A program made the translations under genes and the position numbers. A DNA stretch of 14,033 nt from Fredericiella sp038205395 (GTDB lineage: Bacteria > Chloroflexota > Anaerolineae > Caldilineales > Caldilineaceae): the NCBI GenBank assembly GCA_038205395.1, contig JBBRBX010000124.1, positions 1 to 14,033 of the forward strand. The letters run 5' to 3'. Of the stretch, positions 7,067 through 14,033 are shown one piece after another. The notes below the pieces were generated by a model, which saw only the letters and a program-made list of their open reading frames with translations, was not told the origin of the DNA and made no database searches. Position 1 is the first letter of the stretch. Every line of letters starts with the position of its first letter.

Positions 7067-7080
7067 GTAAAACGTTTTAC
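7067..7080. promoter_or_regulatory. LacI/GalR-family operator-like palindrome
   Basis: GTAAAACGTTTTAC is a perfect 14-bp palindrome with the central CG and flanking A/T tracts that LacI/GalR-family repressors (for example CcpA or MalR-like) recognise. It is placed about 140 bases before a sugar oxidoreductase and sugar ABC importer, the expected setting for control by substrate availability. No lacI-type regulator gene lies in this window, so the partner is presumably encoded elsewhere. Confidence 0.6.
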
Positions 7081-7216
7081 AATTGCTTTAGACAAAAGGC
7101 AAATGGCGTTCACTTCTTTTCTAGCACCCAGGATGTAGAATCGTCAGGTAAATTGCAGTTAATCTGCCAGCCGGGTCAAGTGCACAGCAGCTTGCCCGAT
7201 ATAAGGAAATGACATC

Positions 7217-8287
7217 GTGGCTCAGAGAATACGTGTAGGTCTTATAGGTTCAGGCATGATCGCTCAGGTGATGCATCTACCACACCTCCTAGAACTTTCC
7301 GATCTCTTCGAGGTGGTAGCATTGTGTGATTTGTCTCCGGGTACGGCGAGTGCAGCAGCAAAGCGCTTTCGGATTCCGAATACAACAACTGATTATCATG
7401 ACTTGTTTGAAAAATATGATACAGACGCCGTGCTGGTGTTGACACGCGATCACGCACAGCCGGCTATCGATGCGGCAAAAGCCGGCAAACATATATTTGT
7501 TGAAAAGCCTATGTGCAATAATTTGGCTGAGGCGGACGAACTCATCGACGCCGTTCACCAACACAAAGTTGTCGGCATGGTGGGCTATCATAAGCGGTAC
7601 GATCCGGGCTATCGACTTGGACGAGATATGATCAAGGGGCTTGCCAATCCCCATTTAGTCCGCTTACACGATTTGATTGGCCCTAATTCAGCGTTTCTGG
7701 CGCACAGCGAGCTTACCGTTGTAGATGATCTGGATGCCACGCATAAGCAAACGCTGCAAGCCGAACATGTCGACAGCCTGCGCGTGGCAATTGGCGACCA
7801 GCCGGAAGCGGTCATGCGTGCGTATGACTTAATGTTGGGGCTTTCTACTCATGACATGACGATTCTGCACGGGGCGCTCGGTTTGCCGGAGCGTGTGATC
7901 GCCACCGAAATCTGGTCGAATGGCATGGCCTATGCCTCCCTCTTTGCCTACCCCGGAGATCTGCGCTGCGTCTTTGAAACAGGGTTGATCAGCGGCCTGC
8001 GCAAGTTCGATGAATCCCTCACTGTTTATTCAGCCGATAAGGTGGTGAACATTGCCTTTCCAAGTCCATTTCTCAAGAATGCGCCGACGATGGTTGAAAC
8101 TTGGGAAACGGAAGGCGGTGTCTATAAGGAATCGCAATACCTGGCATCCTATCAAGAGGCATTTAAGGAGGAATTGATCCACTTCCATAAATGCATCACA
8201 AACGGACTGCAGCCGGAGACCCCTGTCACCGAAGGCAAAGATGATATTGCGCTGTTGATTGATATAGTTAAAGCTTATCAACGATAG
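7217..8287 (+). CDS. Gfo/Idh/MocA family NAD(P)-dependent oxidoreductase
   Basis: 356 residues from GTG 7217, chosen because AAGGA lies nine bases upstream and residues 5-16 then start the fold directly. RVGLIGSGMIA (6-16) is the dinucleotide-binding glycine loop, VVALCDLS (33-40) ends beta-2 where NAD/NADP is discriminated, and HIFVEKPMCNN (92-102) carries the EKP motif whose Lys97 normally takes part in cofactor/substrate contacts. STHDMTILHGALG (210-222) supplies the catalytic-site His212. The usual D(x)3H of inositol dehydrogenases is replaced by G208-x3-H212, matching the subgroup with a GLGSHD-like motif. Such enzymes oxidise or epimerise sugars, inositols or their acids in the cytosol. 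Placement before the importer genes, under the LacI-like palindrome, suggests it processes the imported substrate. The exact substrate is unknown. Confidence 0.9.
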   Translation: MAQRIRVGLIGSGMIAQVMHLPHLLELSDLFEVVALCDLSPGTASAAAKRFRIPNTTTDYHDLFEKYDTDAVLVLTRDHAQPAIDAAKAGKHIFVEKPMCNNLAEADELIDAVHQHKVVGMVGYHKRYDPGYRLGRDMIKGLANPHLVRLHDLIGPNSAFLAHSELTVVDDLDATHKQTLQAEHVDSLRVAIGDQPEAVMRAYDLMLGLSTHDMTILHGALGLPERVIATEIWSNGMAYASLFAYPGDLRCVFETGLISGLRKFDESLTVYSADKVVNIAFPSPFLKNAPTMVETWETEGGVYKESQYLASYQEAFKEELIHFHKCITNGLQPETPVTEGKDDIALLIDIVKAYQR

Positions 8288-8380
8288 AGTAGATGCCGCC
8301 CGTTCACCGATACGAAAATAGCCTCAATCCAATCGTGCACTATTGCATTTGCAGTGACAACGTTTCCTTAGGAGGAGATA

Positions 8381-9712
8381 ATGACAGAGCAAATTTCTAG
8401 ACGAAGATTCTTGCAGTTGACCGCACTATCCACCGCAGGTGTAGTCATGGTGGCCTGTGCGCCCGCTACGGCGCCTGGCGCCGCACCCGTCGCAAATGAT
8501 ACGCAGACAGCCGGCGGCGAGAAGGCAACCGTACGCTTTCACTCGCGCACCGGTGTTCAGGGCGATTATTACACAGAAATGGCGCAGAAGTTCAACGAGG
8601 AAAACCCTGACATCAATGTTACTGTAGAAGCCTTTCCGGGTGAAAACCCAGTGTATCTCCAGAAGATAGCGACGATGATTGCCGGAGGTACGGTCGGCGA
8701 TGCTATGTGGGCAGCAAGCATCCACAACTTCTACAACTATGCCGCTGCCAACACCTATGCCGTGCTGGATGACTTTGTTGCCGCTGACAGCTACGACTTG
8801 GGTCAGTTCTACCCAGTTGGTGTCGAAGCCTGCAAGTATGACGGCAAAATGTATGGTCTTCCTTGGATTGTCCATCCTGGCCGTCATGGTCTGTATTACA
8901 ACAAGACTGCCTTTGAGAAGGCTGGCCTTGACGTACCTTCAGAAGACTGGACGTATGATGACTTGGCCACGGTAGCCGTTGCGATGACCCAAAAAGAAGG
9001 TGACAACGTCACGCAATACGGGTTCTTGCCTGAGACTGATTACTTTGGTCTAATCTCGCCAATCCGTTCCTTTGGCGGCGACTGGATGAACAAAGAAGGC
9101 ACCACGATGACCGTCGACGCGCCGGAAGCCGTTGCCGGCCTCAAGCAGTGGGAGCAATTTTACCAGGACCTCGGCGTCAGTCCGGCAGGAGTAAGCGGTG
9201 CAGACAAGCCGCAGATCTGGGCATCCGGCCGTGTGATTATGATTCAGAGTGGGTATTGGGGTCAGTCGTGGGGCAAAAACAACGTAAAGGACTTTGAATG
9301 GATGGTGGCGCCAATGCCCAAAGGCCCGGCGGGCAGCCATTGTATGTTTGAGTTTGATCCGAATGTGATTTTGGCTTCGAGCAAGGTACAGCCGCAGGCG
9401 TGGGAATTCCTGAAATACCTCTCGACGAAAGAAGCCGGTGTGCGCATTGCCGAAATGGGCTCTGTGCCCGGTGGACGACCGGATGTGTGGAATGATCCCC
9501 GGTTGGCGGAATACCCGCCGCACATGGTCTTTACCAAGATTATGGAGACGATCGATCCCCTCGTCTTGCCAAACAACTTCCGCAGTGAGGAACTGTTCCA
9601 GATCGCAACAAATGTACTCGATCCTGTGTGGCTGGGCAGCGCCAAAGTCGAAGATGTCATTGCTGATCTGACAAGTTCGATGCAGGCAGTGCTCGATATG
9701 CCTAGAATTTAA
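8381..9712 (+). CDS. ABC sugar importer, extracellular solute-binding lipoprotein (Tat-type)
   Basis: 443 residues, preceded by a strong AGGAGGAG ribosome site (8370-8377). The N-terminus has SRRRFLQL (6-13), fitting the twin-arginine SRRxFLK pattern, a short hydrophobic run, and the lipobox VMVAC with Cys26 as the likely lipidated residue. The mature part is a family-1 (MalE-like) binding protein. FNEENPDINVTVEAFPG (71-87) is the typical N-lobe start, YLQKIATMIAGGTVGD follows, and YGLPWIVHPGRHGLYYNKTAFEKAGL (158-183) is the hinge/ligand-lobe segment of this family. AWEFLKYLSTKEAG (340-353) and a C-terminal helix region with VWLG...VEDVIADL complete it. It captures a sugar outside the membrane and passes it to the two permeases encoded downstream. 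Export through Tat implies folding before secretion. The ligand cannot be identified. Confidence 0.93.
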   Translation: MTEQISRRRFLQLTALSTAGVVMVACAPATAPGAAPVANDTQTAGGEKATVRFHSRTGVQGDYYTEMAQKFNEENPDINVTVEAFPGENPVYLQKIATMIAGGTVGDAMWAASIHNFYNYAAANTYAVLDDFVAADSYDLGQFYPVGVEACKYDGKMYGLPWIVHPGRHGLYYNKTAFEKAGLDVPSEDWTYDDLATVAVAMTQKEGDNVTQYGFLPETDYFGLISPIRSFGGDWMNKEGTTMTVDAPEAVAGLKQWEQFYQDLGVSPAGVSGADKPQIWASGRVIMIQSGYWGQSWGKNNVKDFEWMVAPMPKGPAGSHCMFEFDPNVILASSKVQPQAWEFLKYLSTKEAGVRIAEMGSVPGGRPDVWNDPRLAEYPPHMVFTKIMETIDPLVLPNNFRSEELFQIATNVLDPVWLGSAKVEDVIADLTSSMQAVLDMPRI

Positions 9713-9803
9713 TTTACCGCAGTGAGGAAGTGCTGCTCTCCATCCGAAACGGCGAGGCTACGCCCCTCCTTACAAGTTTTTGGCTGGGAATCTAAGTTTG
9801 GCC

Positions 9804-9867
9804 GTTCAACGGAGGATGTGAAGATTTAACGTGGCTGCTTTTCTAGCCTTCACATCCTCCGTTGAAC
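9804..9867 (+). repeat. Perfect 20-bp inverted repeat between binding-protein and permease genes
   Basis: The arm at 9804-9823 (starting GTTCAACGGAGG) is an exact reverse complement of 9848-9867, with a 24-base loop. In mRNA it would form a very stable hairpin about 90 bases after the binding-protein stop and 24 bases before the permease start. No T-run follows, so it is not a simple intrinsic terminator. By analogy with hairpins between malE and malF it may protect the upstream message from 3' decay and keep permease expression low. The stem hides a GGAGG sequence. The rest of the 179-base gap (9713-9891) shows only weak structure. Confidence 0.75.
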
Positions 9868-9891
9868 ATTTGACAGTAAGGAATTTGCTTA

Positions 9892-10821
9892 GTGTCCACT
9901 ACTTCGGCGACGCTGCGTCGCCCTCGCCGCTCGGCTGCAAGACGTCGCGAAGCACTTTTGGGTTATCTATATATCTCGCCTTGGTTTCTTGGTTTCTTGT
10001 TTTTGACCTTGGGACCAATGCTGGCATCGCTTTACCTGAGTTTTACCCAGTACAGTATGCTTTCCGCCCCACTTTTCATAGGTCCCCAAAACTACGTGAA
10101 AGCTTTTACTCAGGACAAGCTGTTCTGGACTTCAGTCTGGAACACTTTGTACTATGTGGCCATTAGCGTTCCTCTTTCTATTTCCATCTCGCTTTTACTG
10201 GCGCTGCTGCTGGACCAAGGGTTGCAGGCAACCAAGCTTTTCCGGACGCTCTTCTTTTTGCCCTCCATTACACCCCTTGTCGCGTCGGTGCTCCTATGGA
10301 AATGGATTTTTCAGCCTAATTTCGGAATTTTAAACTATTTGCTGCGCCTTTTAGGGACTAGCGGCCCGATGTGGCTTGCCAGTCCAGAGTGGGTGAAGCC
10401 AAGTTTAATTGTAATTTCCCTATGGAGTGCTGTAGGCGGCAGCCAGATGATTATCTTTCTGGCAGGAATGCAGAGTATCTCCTCCGACCTGTATGAAGCT
10501 GCTGCAATCGATGGTACAAGTCGCTTGCAGCGCTTTCAATCTATAACTTTGCCTTTGCTCACGCCTTCGATCTTCTTTAACCTGATCCTGGCCATCATTG
10601 CAGCCTTCCGCACATTCACACTTGCCTACATTGCAACCGAAGGTGGCCCGGCCTATTCTAGTCTTTTCTATGTGCTCTATCTATTTTTTAATGCCTTTAA
10701 ATTTTCTAACATGGGCTATGCTTCGGCATTGGCCTGGGTGCTCTTCATCGTTGTCATTACATTAACCGCTATCCAATTCCAAGCATCACGCCGCTGGGTT
10801 TATTACGAAGCAGAGGATTGA
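9892..10821 (+). CDS. ABC sugar importer permease, MalF/UgpA-like
   Basis: 309 residues from GTG 9892, with AAGGA about nine bases upstream. A basic N-terminal tail (LRRPRRSAARRRE) is followed by six likely membrane helices (about 24-48, 84-107, 118-139, 171-192, 218-240, 274-294). YEAAAIDGTSRLQRFQSITLP (201-221) is the EAA loop that docks onto the ABC ATPase, and WLLW/LFRTLFFLP-type segments (117-124) are typical of carbohydrate uptake class-1 permeases. It forms the inner-membrane channel together with the next gene. A compact GC-rich hairpin (GGCGACG/CGTCGCC, 9906-9922) lies in codons 5-11 and could slow initiation. The stop TGA shares a base with the next ATG (TGATG), so the two permeases are probably made in equal amounts. 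Confidence 0.92.
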   Translation: MSTTSATLRRPRRSAARRREALLGYLYISPWFLGFLFLTLGPMLASLYLSFTQYSMLSAPLFIGPQNYVKAFTQDKLFWTSVWNTLYYVAISVPLSISISLLLALLLDQGLQATKLFRTLFFLPSITPLVASVLLWKWIFQPNFGILNYLLRLLGTSGPMWLASPEWVKPSLIVISLWSAVGGSQMIIFLAGMQSISSDLYEAAAIDGTSRLQRFQSITLPLLTPSIFFNLILAIIAAFRTFTLAYIATEGGPAYSSLFYVLYLFFNAFKFSNMGYASALAWVLFIVVITLTAIQFQASRRWVYYEAED

Positions 10822-11705
10822 TGGCTACAGACGCCAAGCGCACTAAATTTATATCGGCCCGCTTTGTGGTAGGTCGGTCTGGCCAACCGATTATCTATGC
10901 TTTGCTTATTGTATTGGGCGTTCTCTTTACGCTTCCTTTTGTATGGACGGTCTTGACTGCCTTCAAGGCCCCATATGAGATTTTTGTATTCCCGCCCACT
11001 TTCTTCCCGAAAGAATTCCAATGGAGTAACTTTGCGGTGGTCTGGCAGAGAGCGCCTTTCTCTACCTTTCTGCTCAACACGCTGGTTGTAGCGGGTTTAA
11101 GCATTGTTGGTGACACGATCACCGCGTCGCTGGTGGCCTATGGGTTTGCTCGCTTCCGTTTCCCAGGGCGCGGCTTCCTTTTCCTTTTGGTACTAAGTGT
11201 GCTGATTCTGCCGGAAGAGGTTACGATCATTACGCAGTTCATGATTTATCGCTGGATGGGATGGCTTGACACGTTGAAACCGCTGATTCTTCCTGCGTTT
11301 CTGGGTGGAGGAGCGTTCAACATTTTCTTGCTTCGCCAATTTTTTATGACCATTCCGCGCGATCTTGACGAAGCAGCCATGATAGACGGCGCCAGCAGTT
11401 TCCGAATTCTCTGGCAAATTCTGATTCCCTTGTCGAAGCCGGCGATTGCAACCGTAGCAATTTTTTCATTTTTGTTCCATTGGAATGACTTTTTCCGGCC
11501 ACTTATCTTTCTCAATACTACAGAGAAATTTACATTGTCTCTAGGTTTGCGTTTTTTCCAGACCAGTGTTGAGCAAGGTGGTGAACCATTGGTGCAATTG
11601 TTGATGGCTGCATCAGTGATGATGACTATCCCCATAATCGTGTTGTTTTTTAGCCTGCAGCGCTACTTTATTGAAGGCATTACGATGTCCGGCATTAAAC
11701 GCTAA
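10821..11705 (+). CDS. ABC sugar importer permease, MalG/UgpE-like
   Basis: 294 residues from ATG 10821, overlapping the previous stop by one base; AGAGG (10812-10816) inside the previous gene serves as ribosome site. A TTG one codon upstream is in frame but unlikely. About six membrane helices are apparent (about 24-46, 80-107, 117-140, 155-172, 207-223, 259-281). DEAAMIDGASSFRILWQILIP (183-203) is the EAA loop contacting the ATPase, and the C-terminus FIEGITMSGIKR matches the usual G-x-x-x-G-x-K ending of MalG-like permeases. It pairs with the upstream permease to move the sugar delivered by the Tat lipoprotein. No ATPase gene follows; the next gene is convergent and unrelated, so a shared ATPase of MsmX/MsiK type encoded elsewhere is inferred. 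No clear terminator was found in 11706-11760. Confidence 0.92.
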   Translation: MATDAKRTKFISARFVVGRSGQPIIYALLIVLGVLFTLPFVWTVLTAFKAPYEIFVFPPTFFPKEFQWSNFAVVWQRAPFSTFLLNTLVVAGLSIVGDTITASLVAYGFARFRFPGRGFLFLLVLSVLILPEEVTIITQFMIYRWMGWLDTLKPLILPAFLGGGAFNIFLLRQFFMTIPRDLDEAAMIDGASSFRILWQILIPLSKPAIATVAIFSFLFHWNDFFRPLIFLNTTEKFTLSLGLRFFQTSVEQGGEPLVQLLMAASVMMTIPIIVLFFSLQRYFIEGITMSGIKR

Positions 11706-11760
11706 GTTGCCGTCGTTTTGTCATTTGTTTTACTTCCCCCTATGTCATGATTGCGCCGGC

Positions 11761-13740
11761 TCAGTATGCGTGCGAGATATGGAGCATATACTCTTTTCGG
11801 TTCAAAGGGTTGAAGTCCGTACGGTTTCTGGTGGGAAAGGCAGTCTCTAGTTTGCGAAACCCAGACGGCTTTGTCAACAAGATGCCTTCGCCCGCGCTGA
11901 AAGCCTGCAGGCTGCGCTGAAACTCCTCCGTCGCGGCGACGGGCAGCGTGCCCGTCAGAAGAAACGTGTCGGTGTGCAGGATCGGCTGCGCAAAGAGCGC
12001 CTTTAGCATGGACAGCTTGAACAGCGCCTGGCTGAGGGCCTCCAGCGGGGCGGTCAGTTCAAATTGATGCAAAGGCTCATAGACTGCCGTGCCCGCCTGA
12101 ACGAGCGCGTCCATCAAAACCAGCGGCACAAGGTTGCGAAAATCGCTCGCCGTTGTGGCAACGCTGCTGTAGCCGATATGGGTCAGGATCACAGCCGTAT
12201 CGGTGACTTCCCACCCATAAAGCCCTTGTTGTAACGTCGCCAGGATTGTCTCTTCAATCGCCCGGTGCAGCGGGAGCGGCAGCGAGCCAAGCTGCACCGC
12301 TAACGAATAGCAGATGCCGCTCCCAACAGCAGCCGGTTCCACCCGCAAGCCGACGGTCGCAGCGAAGGGGTTTTCGCCTGCGCCCATCATCTCTGCCGCC
12401 TGCCCTATCCCGATGGGCTTTTCAATGCAGATGACTCTGGTCGCTGAGAACTGGACCGCCAGGCCATACGCTTCCTGCAGCATTGCTTCGATCACCTCTT
12501 TTTGCACCTCGCCAAAAAGCCGCAGGTAGATTTCCTGCTGCAAGCTCTCTTTGCTCACGTGGATCAACGGGTCTTCTTCGGCCAGTTCCAGTAAGGCTTG
12601 ATACAACCGATGATTCTGTTCCGGCTGTTTCGCTTCAATCTGCGCTTCCATCTGCGGCGCAACCAGGTGCAGATGCTTGACTCGCTCAGACCACTCGCCC
12701 AGGACATCCCCAATGCGGATATTCTGGAGGCCCCAGACTTTACAAATTTCATCCGCAGCCACGGTAGGGGTCTGAACGGTTTTTCCCTGCTGGAACAGGT
12801 GGAGCTTTTTCACTTTGTCGCCAGCTGTTTCGCCCGCACTTGCCTCCTTTCCGCTGCGTACAGCCACAGTTTCTCTCACCGTGATGCTGCCGGAGAATAG
12901 TCTGACATAGGCGATCTTTTCGCCCGCGGCCTCTCGTTCGATCTTGAAGACGATGGCGGAAAGAGGGTCATGCTCTGCGCCACTGTTGACGGGGAAGAAC
13001 GCGGCGACACCCCTCAGCAGTTCGGCGACGCCCACCCCGGTCATGGCTGAGCCAAAGAGGATCGGATACAACCTTGCGTCCTTGATCTGGCTTGTTACTG
13101 TGCTGAGGAGTTGTGCTTCCGTCACGGCTTCATCGTTGACATACGCGGCCAATAGTGGTTCATCATGTTGCGCGAGCAGTTCGATCGCAGCTTCCACAAA
13201 TTCCGGTTCCTGCGCGCGGCTGAAGCTGTTTGCGACAATCGATGCTTGCTTTGTGCCAAGATTTTGCGGCGTGTAGAGGGGAATCACCCACGCGGTCAGC
13301 TTTTCCTTGATTTGCTGGATGAGGGTGTGCGACTGGGCGCCCATTCGATCGATCTTGTTGACAAAGATGATCGTGGGAATGCGAAGCTGCATGAGGATCG
13401 CCATGAGGAACTTCGTTTGCGCTTGAATGCCCTCCACGGCGGAGATCACCAAAATCGCGCCGTCCAGCACGCTGAAGGAGCGTTCGACCTCTGCGATGAA
13501 GTCCGCATGGCCGGGGGTGTCGATCAGGTTGATTTTCAGATCTGGGACAAAAAAGGAAACGACCGAGGCTTTGATCGTGATGCCGCGTCTTTTTTCCAGA
13601 TCCAACGAATCGGTCTGGGTAGTGCCTTGATCGACGCGGCCTATCTTCGCAATGACATTGGTTTCAAATAGGATGCGCTCGGTCAGGCTGGTCTTGCCGG
13701 CATCGACGTGGGCGACGATCCCGATGTTTACGATCTTCAT
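11761..13740 (-). CDS. Tetracycline-resistance ribosomal protection protein (Tet(M)/Otr(A)-type GTPase)
   Basis: 659 residues, close to the length of Otr(A) and Tet(M) and shorter than EF-G. The G domain is complete: AHVDAGKTS (10-18, G1), RGIT (52-55, G2), DTPGH (74-78, G3), NKID (128-131, G4), GSA (230-232, G5). HVDAGKTSLTE and the VDQGTTQTDS stretch fit ribosomal protection proteins better than EF-G. Domain IV carries GWEVTDTAVILTH (509-521) and GYSSVATTASDFRNLVPLVL (523-542), which lines up with the Tet(M) YSPVST..DFR loop that reaches the tetracycline site on the 30S subunit. The usual Pro after YS is Ser here. The protein would dislodge tetracycline from ribosomes using GTP. AAGGGA lies nine bases before the ATG. 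It could be an intrinsic chromosomal gene of modest activity, or a relative with another ribosome-rescue role. No mobile element adjoins it. Confidence 0.88.
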   Translation of the reverse strand: MKIVNIGIVAHVDAGKTSLTERILFETNVIAKIGRVDQGTTQTDSLDLEKRRGITIKASVVSFFVPDLKINLIDTPGHADFIAEVERSFSVLDGAILVISAVEGIQAQTKFLMAILMQLRIPTIIFVNKIDRMGAQSHTLIQQIKEKLTAWVIPLYTPQNLGTKQASIVANSFSRAQEPEFVEAAIELLAQHDEPLLAAYVNDEAVTEAQLLSTVTSQIKDARLYPILFGSAMTGVGVAELLRGVAAFFPVNSGAEHDPLSAIVFKIEREAAGEKIAYVRLFSGSITVRETVAVRSGKEASAGETAGDKVKKLHLFQQGKTVQTPTVAADEICKVWGLQNIRIGDVLGEWSERVKHLHLVAPQMEAQIEAKQPEQNHRLYQALLELAEEDPLIHVSKESLQQEIYLRLFGEVQKEVIEAMLQEAYGLAVQFSATRVICIEKPIGIGQAAEMMGAGENPFAATVGLRVEPAAVGSGICYSLAVQLGSLPLPLHRAIEETILATLQQGLYGWEVTDTAVILTHIGYSSVATTASDFRNLVPLVLMDALVQAGTAVYEPLHQFELTAPLEALSQALFKLSMLKALFAQPILHTDTFLLTGTLPVAATEEFQRSLQAFSAGEGILLTKPSGFRKLETAFPTRNRTDFNPLNRKEYMLHISHAY

Positions 13741-13825
13741 GGAGTGGAATCCCTTGGGTAAGCTCTTTATTCATTGCAATCTTCCTAAATGGCTGGATAG
13801 GTTGAATGTGGATAAGCTGCCGCAT
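13664..13825 (-). CDS. Candidate leader peptide ORF (53 codons) ahead of the ribosomal protection gene
   Basis: An open frame starting MRQLIHIQPIQP at ATG 13825, preceded by CGGAGGATTCT, a strong Shine-Dalgarno with five-base spacing and better than the resistance gene's own. It runs through the whole leader and ends 77 bases inside the resistance gene in another frame. The predicted transcript start is about 30 bases upstream. tet(M) is known to be controlled by a leader-peptide attenuator, so a translated leader makes sense. The C-terminal third, read out of frame from the G-domain codons, is Arg-rich and probably carries no function. Translation is a prediction only. Confidence 0.35.
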   Translation of the reverse strand: MRQLIHIQPIQPFRKIAMNKELTQGIPLHEDRKHRDRRPRRCRQDQPDRAHPI

Positions 13826-13864
13826 AGAATCCTCCGATCTCTCCTAATGAAGCTACGAGCGCAT

Positions 13865-13893
13865 ATTCTAATCTCATTTCATTGGGCAGGCAA
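13865..13893 (-). promoter_or_regulatory. Sigma-70-type promoter candidate for the ribosomal protection gene
   Basis: On the minus strand TTGCCT (13893-13888), a 17-base spacer and TAGAAT (13870-13865) match the -35/-10 pattern at four and five of six positions. Transcription would begin near 13858, giving a leader of about 118 bases that contains the candidate leader ORF. Confidence 0.5.
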
Positions 13894-13960
13894 CTCCTTG
13901 CAAAACATCAGGCAGGTGGCGCTCACACTAGGATTTGGGCGGCAGAGCAGTGGGCGAGGC

Positions 13961-14033
13961 TGCAGCGCGGCCCGGGGGGCGCCAACGCGCGCACGCGGGC
14001 CCCCCGGGGGCGCCCCCCCAGAAAAAAAACCCC
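13961..14033. other. GC-only, homopolymer-rich contig end, probably unreliable sequence
   Basis: The last bases shift to runs of G, C and finally A (CCCGGGGGGC, GCCCCCCGGGGG, an A8 run and CCCC at the very end). The CCCGGGGGGC near 13973 can pair with GCCCCCCGGG near 14002, so a GC hairpin probably stopped assembly here. No gene is called; the stretch between the promoter and this end (13894-13960) shows nothing recognisable. Confidence 0.6.

Larger units (their letters stand above)
6802..7216. other. Divergent intergenic control region
   Basis: About 415 bases without a credible gene, between the minus-strand glycan cluster and the plus-strand sugar operon. From left to right it holds a TACACT box directly in front of the glycan operon, two clean inverted repeats (6840-6867, 6910-6931) with a weaker one between (6866-6884), and an AT-rich patch with overlapping -10-like boxes on both strands (TATAAT at 7013-7018 on plus, TATACT at 7016-7011 on minus). 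Next come the palindromic operator-like site (7067-7080) and the AAGGA ribosome site of the oxidoreductase at 7203-7207. Base composition falls sharply from GC-rich to AT-rich across it, around 6940-7000. Confidence 0.75.

Noticed and set aside
8351..8371. Second LacI-type operator around GACAACGTTTCC
   Set aside because: Only the central six bases are palindromic, and the flanks do not match the site at 7067-7080.
9831..10166. 111-codon plus-strand frame starting inside the hairpin region
   Set aside because: It overlaps the MalF-like permease in another frame; the permease has all expected motifs and the alternative has none.
11706..11760. Convergent gap searched for a bidirectional terminator
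   Set aside because: No stem longer than a few base pairs seen; only a T-rich patch near 11715-11730.
11761..13740. Elongation factor G (fusA) as the identity
   Set aside because: The G1 segment HVDAGKTSLTE, the overall length of 659 and the YSSV...DFR domain IV loop fit ribosomal protection proteins; no str-operon neighbours are present.

Overview
The window suggests a bacterium of the Chloroflexota (Anaerolineae/Caldilinea-like), with moderate confidence. The reasons are a GC-rich glycan-synthesis block in which glycosyltransferase genes overlap stop-to-start, a Tat-type lipoprotein sugar-binding protein with a short Ala/Pro/Thr-rich linker after the lipobox Cys, and an ABC sugar importer operon with no ATPase of its own. 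This placement rests on gene style only. No rRNA, tRNA, CRISPR array, transposase, integrase or attachment site was seen.

Region A (about 1-6801, minus strand, very GC-rich) is one polycistronic surface-glycan cluster read right to left. The order is: GT2 glycosyltransferase with a helical C-terminal extension (6801-5587); GT2 glycosyltransferase carrying what looks like half of a GT4 fold at its C-terminus (5585-4032); GT4 glycosyltransferase (about 4023-2605); a 245-residue helical protein with no catalytic domain (2608-1871); GT4 glycosyltransferase with an inserted beta-rich module (1871-306); and a GT2 glycosyltransferase that runs off the left edge (309-1). Stop and start codons overlap or nearly touch at every boundary (ATGA, TGATG, TGATATG), with the third junction uncertain. 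The genes are therefore probably co-translated, and their products probably act in sequence on one lipid-linked or cell-surface polysaccharide.

Region B (6802-7216) is a divergent control region of about 415 bp. It has inverted repeats next to the glycan cluster, a candidate minus-strand promoter, and a perfect 14-bp palindrome GTAAAACGTTTTAC of LacI/GalR operator type ahead of the sugar operon.

Region C (7217-11705, plus strand, much lower GC) is a sugar uptake/catabolism operon: a Gfo/Idh/MocA NAD(P)-dependent oxidoreductase, a Tat-exported lipoprotein solute-binding protein, and two inner-membrane permeases (MalF/UgpA-like and MalG/UgpE-like). A 20-bp perfect inverted repeat sits between the binding-protein gene and the first permease gene and could set their relative expression. 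The substrate cannot be read from sequence. The ATPase must come from elsewhere, as is common for the MsmX/MsiK-type shared ATPase.

Region D (11761-about 13893, minus strand, convergent to the importer) is a Tet(M)/Otr(A)-type ribosomal protection GTPase, complete with its G-motifs. Ahead of it are a good sigma-70-like promoter and a 53-codon upstream ORF with a strong Shine-Dalgarno that overlaps the gene start, a possible leader peptide. The last 70 or so bases (13961-14033) are GC-only and homopolymer-rich and look like a poorly assembled contig end.

No clearly new defence or mobile system is visible. The most unusual items are the modular oddities of the glycan cluster and the two candidate RNA/leader regulatory elements.
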